A program made the translations under genes and the position numbers. A stretch of DNA of 64,000 nucleotides from Rhodococcus marinonascens NBRC 14363 (GTDB lineage Bacteria; Actinomycetota; Actinomycetes; Mycobacteriales; Mycobacteriaceae): NCBI RefSeq assembly GCF_001894885.1, contig NZ_BCXB01000004.1:1-64000 (forward strand). The letters run 5' to 3'. How positions within the stretch are numbered: position 1 is the stretch's first letter; every line of letters starts with the position of its first letter. The notes below the pieces were generated by a model that was not told the origin of the DNA, searched no databases, and was given only the letters and a program-made list of their open reading frames with translations. This document shows, one piece after another, positions 30,614 to 41,296 of the stretch.

Positions 30614-30779
30614 TGAGAATATCCTCAGGTTCTTGGACGTCCACGCACCGCCTGCGTCCTGCAGGGACGTGATCTACTCACCAGTCACTTCTGGTGGAAT
30701 CTGTGAGTGACATCACGGTATATCCCTCCGATGTGCGGCCGCAGGGCCCGGCAGGCTCGCGAACATGAGTAAATCCTCA
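30614..30779. promoter_or_regulatory. Paired TGAG-N6-CTCA sites upstream of fas
   Basis: Two near-identical dyads, TGAGAATATCCTCA (30614-30627) and TGAGTAAATCCTCA (30766-30779), are 152 bp apart in the fas leader. The second is extended to CATGAG-N6-CTCATG. The spacers also agree (ATCC). Two matching palindromes in one promoter region suggest binding sites for one regulator; which one is unknown. A separate AATCG-ATAA-CGATT dyad lies at 30596-30609. Confidence 0.5.
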
Positions 30780-30907
30780 TGATTCTGTGTCAATCTTGAA
30801 CAGCCCTAGAGAGCTGATCAGAGCGGATACAGCCGGTACACGATGCCGAGGGCGGCAGACACAGCAATCCCCACCCCCGACCAGGGGGACCAGGAGAGGA
30901 CACATGC

Positions 30908-33900
30908 GTGACGATTGACGACACGACACCCGCAGGAAGTGGAAGAGATTCGAAGGGTTCGCGGCGCGTCGGCGTAGAACGGGGCGACACTCGGTCGTCT
31001 GGTCGGGGAACCCTTGTGGATCGTCTGCACGCAGGTGAGCCCTACGCGCTGGCCTTCGGTGGGCAGGGAGCCCCCTGGCTGAACTCGCTCGAGGAACTGA
31101 GCCGCGACAACGGACTCGAGCCCGCACTAACCAAGATCGTCAACGACGCTGCCGCCTGCCTGGCCCCCGTCGCGCAGGAACTGCTGGTTGTACGGCCGGT
31201 CGGATTCGACCCCATTGCGTGGATCCTCGAACAGGAACTTGCAGACAGGGAAGACGGCGCTCCGGCTGCCGGCCCTTCCGGCGCGGCGCTCACCTCGGCA
31301 GCGGTGTCGCTCCCCGGTGTCTTCCTCACCCAGGTTGCTGCACTGCGTGCATTGGCAGCCCAGGGCCTCGACCCCGCGGTAACGGCTCCTGTGTCGGTGA
31401 TCGGTCACTCACAGGGACTTCTCGCCGCGGAAGCTGTCGCTTACTCGGGTGACAAGGATGGCGAACTCCTTGCGCTCGCTCAGCTGATCGGTGCTGCCGC
31501 CGCGCTGGTCGGGCGTCGTCGTGGCGTGATCTCTGCTGCGGACTCCACCCCCATGCTGGCGGTCTCCAATATCGACCCGGAGCGCCTTCACCAGATCGTC
31601 GAGGAACTCGCGGAAGGCCTCGAGCCCGAGCGCGCAGCCGTCCTCAGTATCCGCAACGCCCGTCGACGTGTCGTGCTGTCCGGCCCGCCTGCCCAGTTGG
31701 CGCGTGTCCAGCAACGCTGCGAGCAGATCGCGGCCGCCGAGGCCCGCGAGCGCGATGTCAAGAAACGTGGCGGCTCAATCTTCTCGCCCGTCTTCGAGGC
31801 CCTCTCCGTGGAGATCGGCTTCCACCACCCAGCTCTCGCGGAGACGATCGACATCGTCGGTCAGTGGGCTGCGCGCTGTGGTCTCGACGAGGAGAAGGCC
31901 CGTGCCCTCACGAGCGGCACCCTGGTCGATCCCGTCGACTGGGTCGCCGCCGTGGACAGCACGATCGATGACGGTGCCGCGTGGATCCTGGATCTCGGCC
32001 CGGAGGACATCCTTACCCGAATGACCTCGGCAAGTATCCGCGGCCGGGGTGTCGGAATCGTCCCGGCCGCGACTCGCGGTGGTCACCGAAACCTGCTCAC
32101 CCCCGGTGCGACCCCCGAGATCCCCGCAGCGTGGACCGAGTTCCTCCCGAAGCCGGTGACACTTCCCGGTGGCCGCATCGGAGTCGAGACCGCCTTCACG
32201 AAGCTGACCGGTCGTTCGCCGATCCTGCTTGCCGGTATGACTCCGACGACCGTCGATGCCAAGATTGTCGCCGCCGCCGCCAACGCAGGCCACTGGGCCG
32301 AGCTCGCCGGTGGAGGGCAGGTTACCGAGACAATCTTCGAAGACCGTGTCGCCGAACTGAAGACGCTGCTCGAGCCAGGTCGGGCCGTGCAGTTCAACTC
32401 GCTGTTCCTCGACCCCTACCTGTGGAAGCTGCAGCTCGGAGGCAAGCGCCTCGTTCAACGCGCGCGCGCTGCGGGTGCCCCGTTCGACGGCGTCGTCGTC
32501 AGCGCCGGTATTCCGGAACTCGAGGACGCGGTCGCGCTCATCGAGGAACTCGCCGAGCTCGGCATCACCAATATTGTGTTCAAACCGGGCACGGTCGCGC
32601 AGATCCGCTCGGTGATTCGCATCGCCAACGAGGTTCCCTCGTTCCCCGTCATCGTCCACATCGAGGGCGGCAGAGCCGGCGGTCACCACTCGTGGGAAGA
32701 CCTCGACGACCTGCTGCTGGACACCTACTCGGAGCTGCGCGCGCGCCCCAACCTGGTGATCTGTGTCGGCGGCGGCATCGGCACCCCCGAACGGGCGGCC
32801 GAATACCTGACCGGTCGCTGGTCGATCGAAGCAGGGTTCCCGGCGATGCCCGTCGACGGCATCCTCGTCGGTACGGCTGCGATGGCCACCCTCGAGGCCA
32901 CCACCTCTCCCGAGGTGAAGCGACTGCTCGTCGACACCCCCGGAACCCCGGACTGGGTCGCCGCGGGCACTGCAGAGGGCGGCATGGCTTCGGGCCGCAG
33001 CCAGCTTGGCGCCGACATCCACGAGATCGACAACGCTGCGTCGCGCACCGGTCGACTGCTCGACGAGGTCGCCGGCGATTCCGACGCTGTGGCCGAGCGC
33101 CGCGACGAGATCATTGCGGCACTGAACATCACGGCCAAGCCGTATTTCGGTGACATCGAGGCGATGACGTATGAGCAGTGGCTCCGCCGCTACCTCGAAC
33201 TGGCTGTTGGAATCGACGCCGCAAAGGGATTCGACTGCGGCACCGACCTCCAGGACGCCATCAGCGAGGCCACCACCAGCCCGTGGCTCGATATCACGTG
33301 GCGCGACCGCTTCGGCGAGATGCTTCAGCGCACCGAGTCGCGTCTGCACCCGGTCGACCGGGGACCGATCCCCACCCTGTTCGCTGACACCGCGATTCTC
33401 GAGCGCCCCGAAGCTGCCATCTGCGCGCTGCAGGGGCAGTACCCCGATTTCGGTTCCACCGCACTACATCCCGCGGACGTGTCATTCTTCGTATCGCTGT
33501 GCAAGACGCCCGGCAAGCCGGTCAACTTCGTGCCCGTCGTGGACGGTGACGTCCGTCGCTGGTGGCGCTCCGACTCCCTGTGGCAGGCACATGACCCCCG
33601 CTACACCGCGGACCAGGTCTGCGTCATCCCGGGCACCGTCGCCGTTGCGGGTATCACCCGAGCCGACGAACCGGTCGGTGAGTTGCTCGACCGCTTCGAG
33701 AAGGCTACCTATGACGAACTGCTCGCCGAAGGCGTAGCGCCCGTCGCGCTGAGCGGCCGTCGTCATCAGGACGTCGCCGGCGGACTCATCGACACAGTTC
33801 TCTCGGCGCCCGACATCGCCTGGGCCACACGCCTGACTCAGAGCCCGGTCCGCCGCCTCGGCGACCTGGACAAGTGGTCGGTCGAGTCCGACGCGTTGGC

Positions 33901-36900
33901 GGTCCACGAAACTACCGGTGCCGAACTCTCCGTCATCGACGACGAGCACGTGCTGCTCGCTGTTCCAATGGTGGCAGGAAAGTCCGTGACCATCCCGATC
34001 ACGGTGCCCGCGTCCGTCGCCGACGGTGGTGCCCCGGTAGTCACCGTGGCCGACGCGGAGCAGTCGATGACGGCTCTCCTCACGGTTGCGGCCGGCCATG
34101 AACTGCCCACCGTCAAGGACGGCGTCGCACGCCTCAACCTCGCCTGGATGCCCGACCTGGTCGCCGACCACGCCGGTGTCACCGGTTCGGGTCTGCCCGC
34201 GACGCTGAGCGTCAGTGGCAAGGCTGTCCCGGACGTGGTCGTCGGTGCTTGCTGGCCGGCCGTCTTCGCCGTGCTCGGCGGCGCGAAGACCGAAGATTCG
34301 TTGTCGGTCATCGAGGGAATGCTCGACCTGGTTCACCTGGACCACACGGTCGCGCTTGTCGGCGAACTACCTTCGGAGCCAAGCATTCTCGTAGTCAAGG
34401 CCGCGGTCGCCTCGGTTCTCGACACCGATCTGGGTCGCGTCGTCGAGATCAAGGTCGACGTCGGCGCCATGCTCGGTGAGGGCTTGGATGCGCCGGCTGT
34501 CGCTACCCTCTCGGAGCGATTTGCGATCCGTGGCCGCACCGGCAAGGGCGAACTGACCGACCCGGCCCGCGCAGGTGGCTCGCTCAGCGGCGAGGCCATT
34601 GACACTCCGCGCCGCCGTCGCCGCGACACCACGATCGCTGCTCCCCGCAACATGGGCTCGTTCGCACAGGTGTCGGGTGATCACAACCCGATCCACACCG
34701 CCGACAACGCGGCACTGCTCGCCGGCCTCGGTAGCCCGATCGTGCACGGTATGTGGCTGTCCGCCGCTGCCCAGCAGGTCGTCACCGCGGTGGACCGCGC
34801 CGAGACCAGGACGCCGCCGCGTCGTCTCACCGCCTGGACCGCTCGCTTCCTGGGCATGGTTCGGCCGGGCGCCGAGATCGAGGTCCGCGTCGACCGAGTC
34901 GCCGTCGACCGTGGCGCCGAGATCGTCGAGGTCGGTTGCCGTATCGACGGCGAACTGGTGATGGTTGCGACGGGTCGCACCGCCGCCCCGAAGACCGTCT
35001 ACGCTTTCCCCGGACAGGGCATTCAGCAACCCGGCATGGGCCTCGACGCCCGCGCCCGGTCGAAGGCCGCACGCGAGATCTGGGACCGCGCCGACAAGCA
35101 CACCCGCAAGGTTCTCGGTTTCTCGATCCTCGCTGTGGTCCGCGACAATCCCACGGTCGTCAGGGCCCGGGGCGTCGAGTACAAGCACCCCGAAGGTGTC
35201 CTGCATCTGACCCAGTTCACCCAGGCAGCCATGGCAACCCTCGGCGTGGCCCAGGTAGCTGAGTTGCGCGAGTCCGGTGCTTTCGTCGAAGGCGCGATGC
35301 TGGCAGGCCATTCGGTCGGTGAGTACAACGCTCTCGCCGCCGTCGCCGGTGTGCTGCCTCTCGAGGCTGTTCTCGAGGTCGTCTTCCAACGTGGATCCGC
35401 GATGCACGCACTCGTTCCCCGCGACGAGGCCGGCCGCTCCGACTACCGGATGGCCGCCATCCGTCCGTCTCAGATCGGACTGAGCGACGACGAAGTCGTG
35501 GCGTTCGTCGCCGGCATCGCCGAGCAGACCAGTGAGTTCCTGCAGGTCGTGAACCTGAACCTTCGCGGCTCACAGTACGTCATCGCAGGCACGGTCGACG
35601 GACTCGACTCGCTCGAGCAGGAAATCGACATCCGCCGGGAGGCTTTCGGCGGCAAGCGCGCTTACATCATGATCCCGGGTATCGATGTCCCGTTCCACTC
35701 GACGGTGCTGCGTAGAGGTGTCGACGATTTCCGCGGTCGCCTCGAGGGACTTCTTCCGCAGGACATCGACCCTGCCATCCTGATCGGGCGATACATCCCG
35801 AACCTGGTTCCCAAGCCATTCAGCTTGAAGAGGGAGTTCGTGCAGGAGATCGCCGACCTGGTTCCGTCGAAGCCTCTCAACAAGGTGCTCGAGGATTTTG
35901 ACTCCTGGGCGAACAAGCCCGTGAATCTCACCCGTGTGGTCCTCATCGAACTCCTGGCCTGGCAGTTCGCCAGCCCGGTGCGGTGGATCGAGACGCAAGA
36001 TCTGCTGTTCGCGGACGAGTCCGACGGCGGAATGGGTGTCGAGCGGTTCGTGGAGATCGGTTTGGGTGCTGTTCCGACGGTCGCGAATCTGGCGTCGCAG
36101 ACGCTGAAATTGCCGGATCGCGTCGGTCACCCGGTCGAGGTTCTGAACATCGAGCGCGAAGCATCCATCGTCTACTCCACCGACGTCGATCCGGCGCCGA
36201 TCGAGGACGACGAGCTCAGCGAAGCGTCGGACAACGGTGCCGCGCCGGAAACACCCGCCGCCCCGGTGCCCGCCGCAAGTGCTCCCCCAGCAGTGCCGTC
36301 CAGCGGGCCGCGTCCCGACGACATCGCGTTCAAGGCTGCCGACGCCACCCAGGTGCTGATCAGCCTGTGGACCAAGCTTCGTCCCGATCAGGTCGGCCCC
36401 GCCGACACTATCGAGGCGCTGTGCGACGGCGTGTCCTCGCGGCGTAACCAATTACTCGTCGACCTCGGCTCCGAACTCTCCCTCGGTGCCATCGACGGTG
36501 CCGCCGACGCCGACATGCGCTCGCTGGCCGGCACGGTCGACTCCTTGGCCCGCACCTACAAGCCGTTCGGCCCGGTGCTGTCCGATTCGATCACCGATCA
36601 CCTCCGCAAGGTCTTCGGCCCTTCGGGTCGGCGGCCCATGGCCATCACGGACCGCGTGAAGAAGGTTTGGGAACTCGGCGACGGCTGGGCGCATCACGTG
36701 ACCGCCGAGGTGGCGCTCGGAACTCGCGACGGCTCCAGCATCCGTGGCGGTGATCTCGGCGGCGTGGCAGGTGGCGGTCTCGCCGACGGCGCGGCAGTGG
36801 ACGCCGTCATCGACAGTGCCGTGGCCGCGGTGGCCTCGCGTCGAGGGATCAGCGTCTCCCTCCCGTCCTCGGGCGGCGTTGCAGGTGGCACGGTGGACGC

Positions 36901-39900
36901 TGCTGCTCTCGACGAGTTCACCGAGCACATCACGGGCCGTGACGGCGTGCTGGCGTCGGCTGCCCGACTGGTGCTCGAGCAACTCGGTCTCGCCGACGAC
37001 ACAGCTACGGCAGTGCACCCCTCCGACACCGAACTCGTCGACCTGGTGTCCGCGGAACTCGGTTCCGACTGGCCGCGTCTGGTTGCTCCCGCGTTCGACA
37101 GCGCCAGGGCGGTGCTGCTCGACGACCGGTGGGCCAGCGCACGTGAAGATCTGGCTCGTCTGTGGGTCCGGTCGAGCGCAGCAAAGGGAGACGACGCCGC
37201 CTCGTCGGACTCGGATTCTCTCGGTGTCGAGAGCTTCGCCGGTGCAGGCAAGTCCGTCGCGGCACATGCCGAGTGGTGGCAGGCCCGCGCGACCGGCGAG
37301 GGCCGTGCGGCACTCGGCGAGAAGTACGGGCGCATCGCGCAGGTGGCGGTCGCCGTCGCCGATGAGACGAGCGAATGGGCCGACCAGGTTGCCGTCGTCA
37401 CCGGTGCCAGCAAGGGTTCCATCGCGGCCGCGGTCGCTGGGAAACTTCTTGCGGGCGGTGCCACGGTCTTCGTGACCACGTCGCGACTCGACGACAAGCG
37501 TCTGAGCTTCTACCGTGACCTCTACCGCAGCAATGCGCGTGCCGGTGCCGCGCTCTGGGTGGTCCCCGCGAACATGGCCTCGTACACGGACATCGATGCG
37601 CTCATCGAGTGGATCGGCGGCGCCCAGTACGAAACTGCTGGTGGGTCGAAGAAGCTCGTCAAGGATGCCGTCACCCCGACGCTCCTGTTTCCGTTCGCCG
37701 CACCCCGTGTGGCAGGTGATCTCGCCGACGCCGGTGCTCGCGCCGAAATGGAAATGCGCGTTCTCCTGTGGTCGGTGGAACGCCTGATTAGTGGACTGTC
37801 GAAGATCGGTTACGACCGGGACGTCGACACCCACCTGCACGTGGTGCTGCCCGGTTCCCCGAACCGCGGTCTGTTCGGTGGTGACGGAGCGTACGGCGAG
37901 GCCAAGGCCGCGCTCGACGCCGTGGTCGGTCGCTGGAAGGTCGAGCGCAACTGGGCCGAACGCGTCACGCTGGTGCACGCTCTCATCGGCTGGGTCCGGG
38001 GAACCGGACTGATGGGCGGCAACGACCCACTGGTCGAGGCGGTCGAAAACGCAGGGGTGCGTACCTGGTCCACCCGGGAAATGGCAACCGAACTGTTGCA
38101 GTGGTGCGAGCCCGAGGCGCGTCGCCTCGCCTCCACCGAGCCGTTGGCGGCCGACCTGACCGGCGGGCTCGCCGAGGCGAATCTGGACTTGCCGGCTCTG
38201 GCGAAGCAAACTCAGGAAGCTGCCGGGGCAGACGACGTCGCCGACAGCGCCGCCGAGTTCGACACGATTTCGGCCCTGCCCGCGCCCCCGCGGATCGCCG
38301 AATCGGTGGCAACGCAGTGGTCGGGTGTCACGGCCGTCCCCGAGGACCTCGTCGTCGTCGTCGGCGCCGGTGAGCTCGGACCGTTCGGATCCGCGCGCAC
38401 TCGCTTCGAGATGGAGGTCGACGAAGAACTTTCGGCCGCGGGCGTTCTCGAACTTGCCTGGAACACCGGGCTGGTCGTGTGGGAGACCACACCGTCCCCG
38501 GGTTGGTATGACGCCGAGACCGGGGAACTGGTTGCAGAGGCGGAGATAGCGGACCGCTACCACGACACGGTCGTCGAGCGCTGCGGCATCCGCCGCTACG
38601 AAGACGATGGCGCGATGATCGATAACACCGCGCCCCTCTTGACGTCGGTGTTCCTCGACAAGGATCTGAGCTTCGTCGTCAGTAGCGAGGCAGAAGCCCT
38701 GAGCTTTATCGAGGCCGACCCGGAGAACACGGTCGCGACTCCGGTGCCCGACAGCGGTGACTGGCAGGTCACGCGCCGTGCGGGCACCGAGATTCGCGTG
38801 CCGCGCAAGATGAAGCTCACGCGCAGCGTGGGTGGTCAGATCCCGACCGGATTCGACGTCACCAAGTGGGGTATTCCGGCCGATATGGCCGACTCCGTCG
38901 ACCGGGTGGGCCTGTGGAACATCGTCGCCACCGTGGACGCATTCCTCACCGGAGGGTTCACACCCAGCGAATTGCTGCGGTGGGTGCACCCCTCGCTTGT
39001 TGCCAACACCCAGGGCACCGGCATGGGCGGCATGACCTCGATGAGGTCGCTGTATATCGACACGCTGCTCGGCGAGAACCGGCCGAATGACATCTTGCAG
39101 GAGGCGCTGCCAAATGTGATTGCGGCGCATGTTGTTCAGTCCTACGTCGGCGGTTACGGCGCCATGGTCCACCCGGTTGCGGCGTGTGCCACGGCCGCGG
39201 TCTCCGTGGAAGAGGGCGTCGACAAGATCACGCTCGGTAAGGCCCAACTCGTGGTCGCCGGCGGGTTCGACGATCTCGACATCGAGGGCATCATCGGATT
39301 CGGTGACATGTCCGCGACGGCCAAGACCGACGACATGCGGGCCAAGGGCATCGACGACCGCCGATTCTCGCGGGCCAACGACCGCCGCCGCGGCGGGTTC
39401 GTCGAGTCCCAGGGCGGCGGAACCATCTTGCTGGCCCGCGGTGACCTGGCGCTCGAGATGGGTCTGCCCGTCCTCGGTGTGGTCGCCTACGCCGGTTCGT
39501 TCGCGGACGGTGTCCACACGTCGATCCCGGCCCCCGGTATCGGTGCGCTCGGTGCCGGTCGAGGGGGAGCAGATTCTCGCCTCGCCCAGTCGCTCGGCAA
39601 GCTCGGGGTGAGCGCGGATGACATCTCGGTGATCTCAAAGCACGACACCTCCACCGCGGCAAACGACCCCAACGAGGCGGAGCTACACGAACGCCTGGCC
39701 GGGGCGCTCGGTCGCAGCGAGGGTGCCCCGCTGTTCGTCGTCTCGCAGAAGAGCCTCACCGGACACGCAAAGGGTGGAGCGGCGGCGTTCCAGCTGATCG
39801 GTCTCTGCCAGGTGCTCTCCCAGGGCGTCGTCCCGCCGAACCGCAGCCTGGACTGTGTCGACGAGAAAATGTCCGAGTTCGACCACCTCGTGTGGGCTCG

Positions 39901-40261
39901 GGAGCCGCTGCGCTTCGGCGAGCAGTTCCCGCTGCGGGCCGGTCTGCTGACCAGCCTCGGATTCGGGCACGTTTCCGGCATGATCGCGGTGGTACACGCG
40001 CAGGCGTTCGTCGAGTCGATCCCGGCCGACATGCGGGAGGGATACCTTGAGCAGGCCCGCAAGCGCACTGTCGAGGGTCAGCGTCGTCTGGCTCGCGCGA
40101 TGTGCGGGGGCGGCAGCCTGTACGAGCGTCCGGCCGATCGCCGCTTCGGTGGCGACGGCGTCCCGGCCGCAGCGTCCCGTCAGCTCGAAGCGGATGTACT
40201 GCTCACCGAGGCCGCGCGCCTGGGAGCGGACGACGTATACAGCTCGGGCCTGCCCGGCTGA
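30908..40261 (+). CDS. fas: Type I fatty acid synthase, multifunctional
   Basis: This 3117-residue polypeptide has the actinobacterial FAS-I domain order. Acetyltransferase: GHSQG near residue 165. Enoyl reductase: LLAGMTPTTVD near 440. Dehydratase hot-dog: FAQVSGDHNPIH near 1250. Malonyl/palmitoyl transferase: GHSVGEYNAL near 1467. ACP: GVSSRRNQ, phosphopantetheine serine about 1843. Ketoreductase: VVTGASKGSIA near 2162. Ketosynthase: Cys in AACATAAVS near 2758, with His in KHDTSTAAND and TGHAKGGA. It makes C16-C26 acyl-CoAs, including mycolic acid precursors. GTG 30908 follows GGAGAGGA. acpS lies 12 bp downstream. Confidence 0.97.
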   Translation: MTIDDTTPAGSGRDSKGSRRVGVERGDTRSSGRGTLVDRLHAGEPYALAFGGQGAPWLNSLEELSRDNGLEPALTKIVNDAAACLAPVAQELLVVRPVGFDPIAWILEQELADREDGAPAAGPSGAALTSAAVSLPGVFLTQVAALRALAAQGLDPAVTAPVSVIGHSQGLLAAEAVAYSGDKDGELLALAQLIGAAAALVGRRRGVISAADSTPMLAVSNIDPERLHQIVEELAEGLEPERAAVLSIRNARRRVVLSGPPAQLARVQQRCEQIAAAEARERDVKKRGGSIFSPVFEALSVEIGFHHPALAETIDIVGQWAARCGLDEEKARALTSGTLVDPVDWVAAVDSTIDDGAAWILDLGPEDILTRMTSASIRGRGVGIVPAATRGGHRNLLTPGATPEIPAAWTEFLPKPVTLPGGRIGVETAFTKLTGRSPILLAGMTPTTVDAKIVAAAANAGHWAELAGGGQVTETIFEDRVAELKTLLEPGRAVQFNSLFLDPYLWKLQLGGKRLVQRARAAGAPFDGVVVSAGIPELEDAVALIEELAELGITNIVFKPGTVAQIRSVIRIANEVPSFPVIVHIEGGRAGGHHSWEDLDDLLLDTYSELRARPNLVICVGGGIGTPERAAEYLTGRWSIEAGFPAMPVDGILVGTAAMATLEATTSPEVKRLLVDTPGTPDWVAAGTAEGGMASGRSQLGADIHEIDNAASRTGRLLDEVAGDSDAVAERRDEIIAALNITAKPYFGDIEAMTYEQWLRRYLELAVGIDAAKGFDCGTDLQDAISEATTSPWLDITWRDRFGEMLQRTESRLHPVDRGPIPTLFADTAILERPEAAICALQGQYPDFGSTALHPADVSFFVSLCKTPGKPVNFVPVVDGDVRRWWRSDSLWQAHDPRYTADQVCVIPGTVAVAGITRADEPVGELLDRFEKATYDELLAEGVAPVALSGRRHQDVAGGLIDTVLSAPDIAWATRLTQSPVRRLGDLDKWSVESDALAVHETTGAELSVIDDEHVLLAVPMVAGKSVTIPITVPASVADGGAPVVTVADAEQSMTALLTVAAGHELPTVKDGVARLNLAWMPDLVADHAGVTGSGLPATLSVSGKAVPDVVVGACWPAVFAVLGGAKTEDSLSVIEGMLDLVHLDHTVALVGELPSEPSILVVKAAVASVLDTDLGRVVEIKVDVGAMLGEGLDAPAVATLSERFAIRGRTGKGELTDPARAGGSLSGEAIDTPRRRRRDTTIAAPRNMGSFAQVSGDHNPIHTADNAALLAGLGSPIVHGMWLSAAAQQVVTAVDRAETRTPPRRLTAWTARFLGMVRPGAEIEVRVDRVAVDRGAEIVEVGCRIDGELVMVATGRTAAPKTVYAFPGQGIQQPGMGLDARARSKAAREIWDRADKHTRKVLGFSILAVVRDNPTVVRARGVEYKHPEGVLHLTQFTQAAMATLGVAQVAELRESGAFVEGAMLAGHSVGEYNALAAVAGVLPLEAVLEVVFQRGSAMHALVPRDEAGRSDYRMAAIRPSQIGLSDDEVVAFVAGIAEQTSEFLQVVNLNLRGSQYVIAGTVDGLDSLEQEIDIRREAFGGKRAYIMIPGIDVPFHSTVLRRGVDDFRGRLEGLLPQDIDPAILIGRYIPNLVPKPFSLKREFVQEIADLVPSKPLNKVLEDFDSWANKPVNLTRVVLIELLAWQFASPVRWIETQDLLFADESDGGMGVERFVEIGLGAVPTVANLASQTLKLPDRVGHPVEVLNIEREASIVYSTDVDPAPIEDDELSEASDNGAAPETPAAPVPAASAPPAVPSSGPRPDDIAFKAADATQVLISLWTKLRPDQVGPADTIEALCDGVSSRRNQLLVDLGSELSLGAIDGAADADMRSLAGTVDSLARTYKPFGPVLSDSITDHLRKVFGPSGRRPMAITDRVKKVWELGDGWAHHVTAEVALGTRDGSSIRGGDLGGVAGGGLADGAAVDAVIDSAVAAVASRRGISVSLPSSGGVAGGTVDAAALDEFTEHITGRDGVLASAARLVLEQLGLADDTATAVHPSDTELVDLVSAELGSDWPRLVAPAFDSARAVLLDDRWASAREDLARLWVRSSAAKGDDAASSDSDSLGVESFAGAGKSVAAHAEWWQARATGEGRAALGEKYGRIAQVAVAVADETSEWADQVAVVTGASKGSIAAAVAGKLLAGGATVFVTTSRLDDKRLSFYRDLYRSNARAGAALWVVPANMASYTDIDALIEWIGGAQYETAGGSKKLVKDAVTPTLLFPFAAPRVAGDLADAGARAEMEMRVLLWSVERLISGLSKIGYDRDVDTHLHVVLPGSPNRGLFGGDGAYGEAKAALDAVVGRWKVERNWAERVTLVHALIGWVRGTGLMGGNDPLVEAVENAGVRTWSTREMATELLQWCEPEARRLASTEPLAADLTGGLAEANLDLPALAKQTQEAAGADDVADSAAEFDTISALPAPPRIAESVATQWSGVTAVPEDLVVVVGAGELGPFGSARTRFEMEVDEELSAAGVLELAWNTGLVVWETTPSPGWYDAETGELVAEAEIADRYHDTVVERCGIRRYEDDGAMIDNTAPLLTSVFLDKDLSFVVSSEAEALSFIEADPENTVATPVPDSGDWQVTRRAGTEIRVPRKMKLTRSVGGQIPTGFDVTKWGIPADMADSVDRVGLWNIVATVDAFLTGGFTPSELLRWVHPSLVANTQGTGMGGMTSMRSLYIDTLLGENRPNDILQEALPNVIAAHVVQSYVGGYGAMVHPVAACATAAVSVEEGVDKITLGKAQLVVAGGFDDLDIEGIIGFGDMSATAKTDDMRAKGIDDRRFSRANDRRRGGFVESQGGGTILLARGDLALEMGLPVLGVVAYAGSFADGVHTSIPAPGIGALGAGRGGADSRLAQSLGKLGVSADDISVISKHDTSTAANDPNEAELHERLAGALGRSEGAPLFVVSQKSLTGHAKGGAAAFQLIGLCQVLSQGVVPPNRSLDCVDEKMSEFDHLVWAREPLRFGEQFPLRAGLLTSLGFGHVSGMIAVVHAQAFVESIPADMREGYLEQARKRTVEGQRRLARAMCGGGSLYERPADRRFGGDGVPAAASRQLEADVLLTEAARLGADDVYSSGLPG

Positions 40262-40273
40262 AAGTAGGCTGTG

Positions 40274-40666
40274 ATGGGAGTTCTGGGGATCGGCTTCGAC
40301 CTCGTGGCGGTGTCGGAGTTCGCCGAGCAGATGGACCGGCCAGGGACGGCCATGCTCGACAACTTCACACCGGGTGAGCGTCGAGACGCCGTGACCCGGA
40401 GTTCCGATCCGGCTAGACATTTCGCCGCCCGGTGGGCTGCGAAGGAGGCAGTGATAAAGGCTTGGTCCACTTCCCTCTTCGCCAGCCCACCGGTGCTGCC
40501 CGAGATGATCCACCACCTGATCGAGGTGGTGACCGACGCGTGGGGGCGACCCAGCATCCGCTTGCTCGGAGACGTCGCCAAGCATCTGACTGACGTGAAA
40601 ATCCACATCTCCCTCACCCATGACGGAGACATGGCCGGCGCGTTCGCGGTCATCGAGTCATCCTGA
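40274..40666 (+). CDS. acpS: Holo-ACP synthase
   Basis: The 130-residue phosphopantetheinyl transferase shows GIGFDLVAVSEFAEQ with the metal-binding Asp, and ARWAAKEAVIKAW with the catalytic Glu/Lys. It attaches phosphopantetheine to the ACP domain of the FAS-I encoded directly upstream. ATG 40274 is preferred over the GTG one codon before. The fas-acpS pair is conserved in mycolic-acid bacteria. Confidence 0.94.
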   Translation: MGVLGIGFDLVAVSEFAEQMDRPGTAMLDNFTPGERRDAVTRSSDPARHFAARWAAKEAVIKAWSTSLFASPPVLPEMIHHLIEVVTDAWGRPSIRLLGDVAKHLTDVKIHISLTHDGDMAGAFAVIESS

Positions 40667-40672
40667 AGTCGG

Positions 40673-41296
40673 CTACGACTTGGGTGCGGACGGCCGCGAT
40701 TCCTTCTCGGCGACCAACAGGTACGCCACCATCAGCCGTTTGAGTTCGGCGACGGCGTCCGCGTGGCTCTGATTGTCCTGCACCGAGAAATTGAGCATCG
40801 AGTACACCACGTGGACCAGGACTTCCGCCATCATCGTGCGGCGCTCGCGCGACGTATGAGGAGTGAGCGGGGCAAGCATCCGAGAGACCTGTTCCGCGAA
40901 CGCTTTTTCGTGGAGGGCCCCGGTGGCACGGGTCGAGGGCGTCGACTGCATCGCCAGCCAGACTTCTCGCCTCGACGGGTCGGATGTCCAAAGTCCCGCC
41001 ATGTGGTCGACGAAGGAATTGAGGAACCGTAGCCAGTCGAGGGACGGGACTTCACCGTCGAACTGCGCGATCTCGTGTTGAACCCCAACGAGATCTTGCC
41101 TGTTGAGTTCGCACACGATCACGTACTTGTTCGCGAAGAACTGGTAGAGCGTGCCGATCGGGACGTCGGCCCGGGCCGCTACCTCCTCGCAGGTGAACGA
41201 TTCGAATCCGACGTCCACCAGCAACTCCCGCGACGCCGCGAGCAGTGCGTCGAACTTGCGGCGACTACGTTCCTGGATCGGACGTTTGCGGGGCAT
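40673..41296 (-). CDS. TetR family transcriptional regulator
   Basis: The product is 207 residues from ATG 41296, which follows AGGAG; GTG 41374 would add 26 residues. The N-terminal helix-turn-helix is standard: RRKFDALLAASRELLVDVGFESFTCEEVAARADVPIGTLYQFFANK. The C-terminal ligand domain is unlike characterised regulators I can recall, including M. tuberculosis FasR. It converges on acpS with a 6-bp gap. Its target may be its own promoter or a distant gene. Confidence 0.88.
   Translation of the reverse strand: MPRKRPIQERSRRKFDALLAASRELLVDVGFESFTCEEVAARADVPIGTLYQFFANKYVIVCELNRQDLVGVQHEIAQFDGEVPSLDWLRFLNSFVDHMAGLWTSDPSRREVWLAMQSTPSTRATGALHEKAFAEQVSRMLAPLTPHTSRERRTMMAEVLVHVVYSMLNFSVQDNQSHADAVAELKRLMVAYLLVAEKESRPSAPKS

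Noticed and set aside
31775-33349. A 524-codon antisense frame in the enoyl reductase part of fas
   Set aside because: Same codon-bias shadow; no ribosome site or recognisable domain.
36452-39517. A 1021-codon open frame antisense to fas
   Set aside because: It lies wholly inside the fas coding sequence and shows no family motif; long antisense frames are expected in high-GC genes with strong third-position bias.
40673-41296. Assignment of the TetR gene next to acpS as FasR
   Set aside because: Its sequence outside the helix-turn-helix does not resemble M. tuberculosis FasR as I recall it, and proximity alone is not enough.
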